Source of the DNA: Diaphorobacter ruginosibacter
GTDB taxonomy: Bacteria; Pseudomonadota; Gammaproteobacteria; Burkholderiales; Burkholderiaceae_C
NCBI RefSeq assembly: GCF_014395975.1
Contig: NZ_CP060714.1
Coordinates: forward strand, 4,588,001-4,652,000
Direction of reading: 5' to 3'
DNA length: 64,000 nt
How positions within the stretch are numbered: the stretch's first letter is position 1; each line of letters opens with the position of its first letter. Shown here in pieces: positions 10,612 through 17,630 of the stretch. A program made the translations under genes and the position numbers. The notes beneath the pieces are model-generated. The model did not search any database. It was not told the DNA's origin and worked only from the letters and a program-made list of their open reading frames with translations.

Positions 10612-10710
10612 GTGCGCGTTCGCCTTCCGTCCAGTTTGCCTGCACCTCTCGCACTTCCCGCTCCGCCCAGCCAATCCCTGTCAGACGATCCAAGAGAAAG
10701 CCCGCGCCAG

Positions 10711-12243
10711 ATGAAATTCGTCGTTGCACTGATCCGCCACGAAACCAATACCTTCTCGCCGGTGCCCACCGTGCTGGGTGACTTCCGCCGGGGAACGGGG
10801 CCGGGCGGGCCTGCCTATGGCGAGGCGGCGGCCAAGGCCTGCGCCGGCACCAACAGCGCCGCGGCGGCCTACATGGACATGGCGCGCGAGATGGGTGCCG
10901 AGGTGGAATTCGCGATCTGCGCCAACGCGGTGCCCAGCGGCGTGGTCACGCGCGATGCATTCGAGCATATCTGCGACACCGTGGTTGCCAGTGTGTCCGG
11001 CGGCTGCGACGCGGTCCTGCTGGATCTGCACGGCGCCATGGTGGCCGACGGCTTCCCCGACGCAGAAGGCGAGCTGCTGCGCCGCGTGCGCGCGGCCGTG
11101 GGGGCCGACGTGCCGGTGGGCGTGGCCCTCGACTTCCACGCCAACTTCAGCCGCGAGCTGATTGCGCATGCCAGCGCCATCGCGGGCTACTGCACCTATC
11201 CGCACATCGACGTGTACGAGACCGGCGCACGCGTGGGGCGCAGCATCCGCGCGCTGCTCGAGCGGCGCAGCGAGCCGGTGATCCTGTGGCGGCGCCTGCC
11301 CATGCTCACGCACATGTTGCGCCAGACGCCCGCGATGCAGCCGATGAAGGACATCATGGACCGCGCAATGCAGGCAGAGCGGGACGGACTGGTGCGCAAT
11401 GCATCGGTGTTCGGCGGCTTTCCGCTGTCGGACATCCCGTATGCAGGGCTGTCCATCGTCATCGTCGCCGACAGGGACAAGATGCCGGCCGCGCAGGCGC
11501 TGCTGGACGAGCTGTGCGACCTGGCATGGTCGCGCCGCGCCGATTTCGTGTTTCCCACCGAACCCGTGGCCGAGTCCATCGCCCATGCGAAAAGCCTGCC
11601 GGAAGGCCCCGTCATCCTGGTCGACCATGGCGACAACGCGGGCGCCGGCGGCACCACCGACATCATGGACGTGCTGGAGGAAGTGCTGCGCCAGGGGCTG
11701 GAGGACGTGGTCGCCGGCCCGTTCTGCGATCCGGCCTGCGTGGCCGAGCTGTTCGAGAAGCGCATCGGCGACGAGGTGACGGTGGACGTGGGCGGCAAGA
11801 TCGACATGCCCGCGCTCCAGCTCACCGGCAAGCCGCTGCGGCTGACGGGGGTGATCGAGAAGCTCACCGACGGCAACTACACCATCACCGGGCCGATGTT
11901 CACCGGCATGACGCTGAGCCTGGGCCGCACCGTGGTGCTGCGCATCGGCGAGTCGGTACGCGTGTTCATCTCCGAGCGCCCGCAGGAGCCCTACGACATC
12001 GGCCTGTTCACCCACGCGGGCATCGATCCCGCCCAGGTGAAATACGTGCTGATCAAGTCGCGCCAGCATTTCCGCGCGGGCTTCGGCCCCTTCGCGCGCC
12101 ACGTCGTGCTGGTGAGCGGGCCGGGCGTCTGCAGCTCGGACTACGGGCTGTTCCCGTTCGAGCACCTGTCGCGCCCGATCTATCCACTGGACCAGGAGAC
12201 CACCGCAACCGACGGCGACGGATTGGTGCAGGCGGCGCGGTAA
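10711..12243 (+). CDS. M81-family metallopeptidase, MlrC-like
   Basis: The 510-residue product matches the MlrC (microcystinase C) family. It has the N-terminal RHETNTFSPVPT motif, the zinc-ligand region LDFHANFS near residue 150 and the DHGDNAGAGGTTD segment near residue 310 joining the N-terminal domain to the C-terminal MlrC domain. Characterised members hydrolyse linearised microcystin peptides. The many homologues in environmental Betaproteobacteria, next to Bug receptors or oligopeptide transporters, probably process other small peptides or amides. ATG 10711 starts exactly at the conserved MKFVVALIRHETN. It probably forms a transcription unit with the Bug receptor, under the divergent LysR regulator. 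Confidence 0.88.
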   Translation: MKFVVALIRHETNTFSPVPTVLGDFRRGTGPGGPAYGEAAAKACAGTNSAAAAYMDMAREMGAEVEFAICANAVPSGVVTRDAFEHICDTVVASVSGGCDAVLLDLHGAMVADGFPDAEGELLRRVRAAVGADVPVGVALDFHANFSRELIAHASAIAGYCTYPHIDVYETGARVGRSIRALLERRSEPVILWRRLPMLTHMLRQTPAMQPMKDIMDRAMQAERDGLVRNASVFGGFPLSDIPYAGLSIVIVADRDKMPAAQALLDELCDLAWSRRADFVFPTEPVAESIAHAKSLPEGPVILVDHGDNAGAGGTTDIMDVLEEVLRQGLEDVVAGPFCDPACVAELFEKRIGDEVTVDVGGKIDMPALQLTGKPLRLTGVIEKLTDGNYTITGPMFTGMTLSLGRTVVLRIGESVRVFISERPQEPYDIGLFTHAGIDPAQVKYVLIKSRQHFRAGFGPFARHVVLVSGPGVCSSDYGLFPFEHLSRPIYPLDQETTATDGDGLVQAAR

Positions 12244-12345
12244 AGTACGCGCCCAAGCCGGATGCGGCCTGCCCGGGGCAAGCATGTGACGCATGCGCAC
12301 ATGGGAGGCCGATGCATCCGAATGCCAGACGCAAGAGGATGACCC

Positions 12346-13344
12346 GTGCCGTCCACTCATTTGACGATCGGCGCTGTTGCGCGCCGCGCAGGCGTGACCG
12401 TGCGCACCCTGCACCACTATGACAGCATCGGCCTGGTGTGCCCCGGCGCCCGCAGCGAATCGGGATACCGCCTGTACAGCGCGGAGGACATCCAGCGCCT
12501 GCACGCCGTGCAGTCGCTCAAGCAGTTGGGGCTGAGCCTCGACGCGATTGCCGCCACGCTGTCGGGCCGAGGCGTCACGCCCCGGCAACTCCTGGCCGGC
12601 CAGATCGCCGAAGCGGCTCGTGTGCAGGAGCAGGCGAGGGCGCTCAGGGAGAAGCTGCAGTTCCTTGAGCAGGCCGTCTCGGACAAGGCGGCCTCGCCGG
12701 ACGACCTGCTCGAAGGCATCCGCCTCCTGGAAACCCATCAGCGCTACCTGTCCGGCGGCGGCTCCCGCCAGTTGCTCGCGCGCTGGCGCCGCGCCTGCAA
12801 GCAATGGCAGCCCATCGCCGACGCACTGGAGCGCTGCCGTGCCCAGGCCGAGCCGGTCGACACGGCACAGGTGCAGCTGCTCGCGCAGCGGTGGATGAAC
12901 GTGGCCATGCAGGTGTTCCAGGGCCGGCTGGCGGTCATCCTCGAGTGGGCGCGAATGCACCGCGAAGCGCCCGAAGCGGCGCTCCACGCAGGGCTGGCGC
13001 CCGCGCTCATCGGCTATCTGGAGCAGGCCGTCGCACTGCGGCTGGCCGCATTGCAGCGCCACCTGACGCCGCAAGAACTGAACCGCCTGGACGGCACCAC
13101 CGCCCCCGCATGGGAGGCATTCGCCGCCAGGGGAGAACAACTGCTGGCGCGCGGCGTGCCGCCCCACGCCAAGGCTGCGCGTGCGCTTCTGGGGGAATAC
13201 CGGGAACTTGCCGCCCGCACGGTCCGCCACGACCCGGCGCTGGCCGCCCGGCTCGCGCAGGCCCATGCCAGCGAGCCTCTCCTGGCGCAAGGGCACTTCG
13301 TGACGCCGGCTCTCAGAAAATATCTCGACGCCGTGCCTGCTTGA
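12346..13344 (+). CDS. MerR-family regulator with long effector domain
   Basis: The 332-residue protein opens with a MerR helix-turn-helix (LTIGAVARRAGVTVRTLHHYDSIGL; wing GYRLYSAEDIQRL), followed by the long dimerisation helix at residues 75-120. The C-terminal 200 residues are helical and arginine/alanine-rich and may be a TipAS-like ligand domain, although similarity is weak. No metal-binding cysteine pair is visible, so a metal sensor is unlikely. The start is GTG 12346, behind AGAGGA. The methyltransferase gene follows 67 bases downstream, so the two may be co-regulated. Confidence 0.85.
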   Translation: MPSTHLTIGAVARRAGVTVRTLHHYDSIGLVCPGARSESGYRLYSAEDIQRLHAVQSLKQLGLSLDAIAATLSGRGVTPRQLLAGQIAEAARVQEQARALREKLQFLEQAVSDKAASPDDLLEGIRLLETHQRYLSGGGSRQLLARWRRACKQWQPIADALERCRAQAEPVDTAQVQLLAQRWMNVAMQVFQGRLAVILEWARMHREAPEAALHAGLAPALIGYLEQAVALRLAALQRHLTPQELNRLDGTTAPAWEAFAARGEQLLARGVPPHAKAARALLGEYRELAARTVRHDPALAARLAQAHASEPLLAQGHFVTPALRKYLDAVPA

Positions 13345-13411
13345 CCCTCACGTTGCGTCATGCCTGAACGTACTCCCTCTGTCCAACCCACTCAGAAGGA
13401 GTACCGACTTG

Positions 13412-14311
13412 ATGAACCCTCCAGCAGCGCCCACCAACCCGCTTGCCACCGGGTGCCCCAGCCCTTCCGCCCTGCGCGTAGCCACGGCACGCGCCGCGCA
13501 CCAGATCCTCGAGGACGATCGGCTCTTCCAAGACCCTTACGCGATCGCGTCATTGGGCAGCGCCACCGCCGCATCGCTTCTGCGCGACCCGCTGGCGCAC
13601 AACGACATCGCGTCACGCTCCCTGCGCGCGGGCATCATCGCCCGCCAGCGCTTCGCCGAAGACAGGCTGCTGCGCGCCATTGCCATGGGCACGGAGCAAT
13701 ATGCCATCGTCGGCGCAGGCCTGGATACCTGGGCCCTGCGCATGGCACACACGCTACCCGCCGTCACCGCCTTTGAACTCGACCAGCCGCCGATGCAGGA
13801 ATGGAAGACGCGCCTGTACGCCGGGAATGGATGGACGACGCCCCGGAATCTGCGACACGTCGGCACCGACCTGCGCGAGACGACAGTCATGGTCAGCCTG
13901 GCCACCCCAGGCGGTGCCGACCTCTCCCGCCCAATCAGCCTGTCGATGCTGGGCCTGCTCGTCTACTTCGACAACGCCGCCGTCGAACGCCAGATCGATG
14001 CACTCCGCCAACTGCCTGCAGGCTCGACCATCACGCTCGACTACCGGCTGGACGAAGCGCAGCTGAACCCCATCGAGCGGCTCATGATGCAGTACACCGC
14101 CAGCATGATGGCCGCAGGCGGCGAGCCATGGCGCTCTTCCTGTACGCCTCAGCATATGAACGAGCTGCTCACAGGCGCAGGCTTTGAGGTGGAGGAGGAC
14201 CTGGGGCCCGCGGAGCTGAATGCGCGTTATTTTGCGGGGCGGAGGGACGGGCTGCAGATTGCGGGTGGGGGATTTCGGTATTTGAGTGCGGTTAGGGAGG
14301 TGGGGAGGTGA
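13412..14311 (+). CDS. Class I SAM-dependent methyltransferase (TIGR00027/PPM1-like)
   Basis: The 299-residue product belongs to the leucine-carboxyl-methyltransferase-like family. It has SALRVATARAAHQILEDD at the N-terminus, motif I in YAIVGAGLDTWALRM near residue 93 and the acidic motif II in VTAFELDQPPMQEWK near residue 113. Homologues methylate small molecules or polyketides, but most in proteobacteria are uncharacterised. The start is ATG 13412 behind AAGGAG; a TTG at 13409 is in frame directly before it. From about 14100 on the GC content falls toward the accessory region that follows. Confidence 0.85.
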   Translation: MNPPAAPTNPLATGCPSPSALRVATARAAHQILEDDRLFQDPYAIASLGSATAASLLRDPLAHNDIASRSLRAGIIARQRFAEDRLLRAIAMGTEQYAIVGAGLDTWALRMAHTLPAVTAFELDQPPMQEWKTRLYAGNGWTTPRNLRHVGTDLRETTVMVSLATPGGADLSRPISLSMLGLLVYFDNAAVERQIDALRQLPAGSTITLDYRLDEAQLNPIERLMMQYTASMMAAGGEPWRSSCTPQHMNELLTGAGFEVEEDLGPAELNARYFAGRRDGLQIAGGGFRYLSAVREVGR

Positions 14312-14904
14312 CTGAACTGATGATGCGCACTGCCTCTGCGATTGCGTTGAGGGAGAAGCGCGCAGGTCTGCTTCAGGCTGGCACCGGAAATTCACCAATG
14401 GCTGCTTTGCGATCTTGAGCATTGGCACCGGCATGTCCAGTGAGATGTAGATGGAAACGCCCACGTTGCCTTGGCACAGGTGACGAGAGCAGGCACCTCC
14501 TATTGGGCCTCAGGTTTGAGGCTCAGAGGTGTCTAGAAAACCCGGGGCGATTCAAGCCCCCTTCATTGCAAGAAAGAAGCTCATGCTGGTGCTTTTCCTT
14601 TTTTCGTCTTAATGCTGTTTTCCGATTGGTTGATTGATGGAATACCCGGGATCATTCTTGCATGCACATGCTGACATCTTGAAAACACTGCTGCATGGTT
14701 GGCAGTTTCATGTTCAATTCAATTTTTGATAGATATTCAGATCAATGGTCTCAATGTGATTCTCTAATCACGATGCCGATCATGCAAGATAAATTGAAAC
14801 ACCGGGCCCGACGTAACTTCTTAGAATTCTCCACGGGTTCGCTTGATGTGTTCCGCTACCGACAGGGGTATGTAGAACTCTCGGCTTTTGGGAAGGTGTT
14901 TCCA
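14312..14904. other. Non-coding start of the low-GC region
   Basis: I see no supported gene. The stretch holds a long hairpin (14492-14533, separate entry) and a short GGGGC/GCCCC stem at 14544-14560 that lacks a U tract. The DNA is AT-rich from 14580 onward, where a promoter for the thioesterase gene is likely. The thioesterase frame stays open upstream to 14695, but the extra 70 residues show no family similarity. Confidence 0.6.
14492..14533. repeat. Two-step hairpin of 42 bases
   Basis: Outer arms GGCACCTC (14492-14499) and GAGGTGTC (14526-14533) pair at 7 of 8 positions plus one wobble. An inner stem GCCTCA/TGAGGC sits within them. No U tract follows, so it is not a standard terminator. 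It could be a protein-binding or mobile-element remnant. Confidence 0.55.
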
Positions 14905-15312
14905 ATGGAAAATATTCAAGAATTTGCCAAGCAGGTTTTCTTGTCTCAACCATTCAGCCGGTACATAGGCGCTGAATTGGTCGCTTCATCGGAGGATGGG
15001 GTGGAAATTGCCCTCGTCCTCCAAGAGCACCACAAACAGCAACATGGCTTTGCCCATGGAGGCGTTGTGAGCTACCTTGCGGACAACGCTATTACCTTTG
15101 CCGGAGGGATCGCCCTGGGTGGCAATGCTCTGACTGCGGAATTCAAGATCAACTATGTTCGTCCGGCCATTGGCGCACGGCTGATTGCCTGTGCTCAGGC
15201 ACGCAACGCAGGAAAACGCATGGCCGTCTGCCAGTGTGAGGTCTACGTTACCGATGGGCAAGCACGAAAATTATGTGCCATAGCCCAAGGCACGGTGGTT
15301 CTGGCGATGTGA
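14905..15312 (+). CDS. PaaI-family hotdog thioesterase
   Basis: The 135-residue product has the hotdog-fold acyl-CoA thioesterase pattern QHGFAHGGVVSYLADNAI, with the HGG motif and the acidic residue on the long helix, then GNALTAEFKINYVRPA typical of PaaI/YdiI proteins. It would hydrolyse a CoA thioester, perhaps aryl-CoA. ATG 14905 gives the normal family length and has GGAAGG 8 bases upstream. Codon use is less GC-rich than in the flanking chromosomal genes, and the neighbours are island genes, so acquisition by transfer is likely. No pathway partner is adjacent. Confidence 0.83.
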   Translation: MENIQEFAKQVFLSQPFSRYIGAELVASSEDGVEIALVLQEHHKQQHGFAHGGVVSYLADNAITFAGGIALGGNALTAEFKINYVRPAIGARLIACAQARNAGKRMAVCQCEVYVTDGQARKLCAIAQGTVVLAM

Positions 15313-15865
15313 ACCGTGGCCTTCGCCAGACAAGGATCGTAGATACTGGGCTTGGAATGTTCGCCCAGTAGGTGGGCATCGGTGGTGTGCGCCATGCTCG
15401 CAAATTCTTTGACTTGCACTCCGTTAGCAAAAGCCAGTTGGCCGAGATCAGGTGCCGAGCAGTATTGATTCGATCTACAGTCGACGGGCAACTATCGGTA
15501 TACAGCAGCTGGGTCGAAAACCAGATCCGGCCCATCGCCGTGGGCCGAAACAACTGACTGTTCGCCGGAAGCCTGCGCGGACCCGCCTGCCTACACACAA
15601 AGCCAGCCGGATTGAGGAACTGCTGCCGCATCATTGGAGGCTTGTCGCTGCTGCTTGGGCCATGGCAGAGTGTCACATCCCGTTGTCTAGATGGGAGGGC
15701 TGGAAACTTACCACCTACCGCTGCCAGATCGGCGTCGATCTCAACATCAGTTACCGTACTTTGCTCTTGTGGCAAAGAGCCATAACAGGCCAAACGTACT
15801 TGTGGATGATCTGCGCGCTACTGCCTGCCGACAACAAGCCTTGCGGCCAAGCATTTGACGCAGTT
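15313..15865. other. Non-coding or degraded stretch
   Basis: Open frames exist on both strands (plus 15452-15961, minus 15248-15793), but neither shows a recognisable domain, a good ribosome site or consistent codon use, and the minus frame runs into the thioesterase gene. Intermediate GC content and lack of genes fit decayed island DNA. Confidence 0.5.
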
Positions 15866-16516
15866 TTACGCGTCGACGATCAAGCGCTCGTGCCGCTTCC
15901 GAACTTTGCCGCAGTTGTCTTGCAGAAATTTGGGTGCACTGGCAGATGCATAGAACACTAAGCTCACGCTGCTTGCAACTACTGCTGAAACAGAACGCCA
16001 GCCATACCTGACAAATAGCGCAGAGCTGGGCATCGGCCCATCATCAAACCAATGGTCCCGTTTATTGACGTAGAAAAGCATGTCGGTGTGGGCCCTCACC
16101 TCTGACTGGTAGCGTCCAGCCAAGACCTCCAACTGTGCCAAGACAAGTTGCCCTGCATCCTCAGGCAGCAAATCAATCACAGACCTCGACGTGTAGTCAT
16201 GAGAAATAGGCTGCCGAATCGCCTTTTGACGTGCCTGCTTGACCTCGTCATGTCTGCGGCGTCCTTCGTCCATGATTTCTTTGATCTCGAACGCAGCATC
16301 TTGATAGATCACGTCCGGCGGGTCCTGCGGGCTGCAAAACACCTGAGCGTCATCTACACCGATATGCAGGTTGGTCAGGAAATCGACTGCGGTATGCCAT
16401 TCGCGCCAGGGCTTGAACTGCCTCGAGAACAAATCATCACCCAATTCCTCGACCGGTGGGTCTGGAGTGAAAGGCTGAGTAGGTGCTGGAGGCTTTTGTA
16501 CTTTGGAGCGGGCCAT
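15866..16516 (-). CDS. PD-(D/E)XK-like putative endonuclease, DUF1780-type
   Basis: The 216-residue protein contains DPPDVIYQDAAFEIKEIMDEGRRRHDE at residues 65-91. The order PD...ExK fits a PD-(D/E)XK nuclease core (Asp, then Glu-Ile-Lys), and the segment resembles proteins annotated as DUF1780 putative endonucleases. The first 25 residues are proline-rich and probably disordered. It stands alone on the minus strand in the island, with non-coding DNA on both sides. The start ATG 16514-16516 is the first methionine of the conserved frame. Function is unproven; a role in restriction, repair or decay of foreign DNA is possible. Confidence 0.65.
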   Translation of the reverse strand: MARSKVQKPPAPTQPFTPDPPVEELGDDLFSRQFKPWREWHTAVDFLTNLHIGVDDAQVFCSPQDPPDVIYQDAAFEIKEIMDEGRRRHDEVKQARQKAIRQPISHDYTSRSVIDLLPEDAGQLVLAQLEVLAGRYQSEVRAHTDMLFYVNKRDHWFDDGPMPSSALFVRYGWRSVSAVVASSVSLVFYASASAPKFLQDNCGKVRKRHERLIVDA

Positions 16517-16923
16517 GGCAGAGGTTTACGAAAGACGGCCGTCAACCCTGTAAGGCTGATGACCATAGGCAATGTAGTTGAATGTAAAAGGTGAGAAACT
16601 CAACCCTTAAAAATCAACCGTTAACAGACAGCCTGCAACCTAACAGTGGGAAAACAGGAAGCAATAGCTGAGAAATTTCTCCCGTCCACCTTAGCGGCTG
16701 CTTGTGCACAAGTGCAAAGAACTGCCGCCGCCCATGACTAGAGTCGCGGAATCTGAGGATAACGTCGGGTTTATGGTGCATCAAACCACGACACGAGCGT
16801 GAAGGCATACCTTGAAGCCGACGTCCGTCTAAGGATTGAAGGCTCAGACGCGACTCCAGATGTCGCTTTACGACCCACTGCTGTCATCCACACATCGAAC
16901 CCAGATGTCTGCTATGCAGCGGT
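16517..16923. other. Non-coding stretch
   Basis: No gene with a supportable start, domain or codon bias. Only short frames are open on either strand. It separates the putative endonuclease from the helicase remnant and looks like decayed DNA. Confidence 0.5.
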
Positions 16924-17260
16924 TTGCTGACTGTCACCAATCAAGCCCAAACGGATACTATCGGCGAAAGCGAGCTGCAGGCGCTTTTCCGCGGCTACGT
17001 CGAAGCCAAGCAACCCCAGAGTGTGTTGGACTACGACGACCTGCTGCTGTTCTGGGCGGAGATGGTCACCGAGCCGGTGCTGGCAGAAGAACTGGCCAAC
17101 CGCTTTGAACCATGTGCTGGATGACGAGTACCAGGATACCAACCAGCTGCAGGTGGCTATTCTGTTGGGCATGAAGCCCGGCGGTGCCGGCGTCACTGTG
17201 CAGTCGATCTATGCCTTCCGCGGTGCCACGGTGCGCAACATCCTGGACTTCCCTAGCTAG
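16924..17260 (+). pseudogene. UvrD/Rep-type helicase fragment, frameshifted
   Basis: Two frames together encode a piece of a superfamily 1 helicase. The first (to about 17103) reads ELQALFRGYVEAKQ and LDYDDLLLFWAEM. The second continues HVLDDEYQDTNQLQVAILLG (Walker B DEYQDTN) and QSIYAFRGATVRNILDF. There is a frameshift near 17103. Between GVTV and QSIY about five residues (normally VGDDA) are missing, and a TAG stops the frame where the family continues with QF. The N-terminal Walker A part and the C-terminal half are absent. This is a dead remnant, probably left when island DNA was inserted or deleted. Confidence 0.85.
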
Positions 17261-17630
17261 TTCGGCGCAATCCGCCAAGAGCGCCAAGGCAGTGGAAACG
17301 CCCCAAGCGGTCAGTTCGAACAAGCGGAACAAGTTGGACCGGTCGGAAAGATGGCCCGCACCAACTCAGCACCGATTCTCCATTCAGATACAAGACCACA
17401 TCCCGCTCATCCTGAATTGCAAAATCGCTGTTGTAAATCTGCGCAAACATGATCTTTGCCTGTGGCGAACCGATCCTTGCCGGGAAGTTGCTCCGCGCCG
17501 TCAGAATCTAACCGATCAAGGGTGTCAACAGACCGGCAGCGGCGGACGAGACGTTCTCTAGACCATCACCCCCCACACCGCACACCGCACACAACCGAAG
17601 GCGGTTCATGGTTCCAACCGACTACACCGC
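17261..17630. other. Non-coding stretch after the helicase remnant
   Basis: No convincing gene. A minus frame at 17253-17450 is open but has no recognisable domain. A short run of CACACCGCACA-type units lies near 17574-17592. The stretch ends at the stop of the large minus-strand gene. Confidence 0.5.

Noticed and set aside
10681..13296. 871-codon open frame antisense to the MlrC and MerR genes
   Set aside because: Shadow of GC-rich codon structure with no domain; the sense genes are well supported.
14544..14560. GGGGC/GCCCC stem as a terminator of the methyltransferase gene
   Set aside because: The stem is only five pairs and is followed by CTTCATTGC rather than a T run.
15248..15793. 181-codon minus frame after the thioesterase gene
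   Set aside because: No domain, no convincing ribosome site, and it overlaps the 3' end of the thioesterase gene. Treated as non-coding or decayed.
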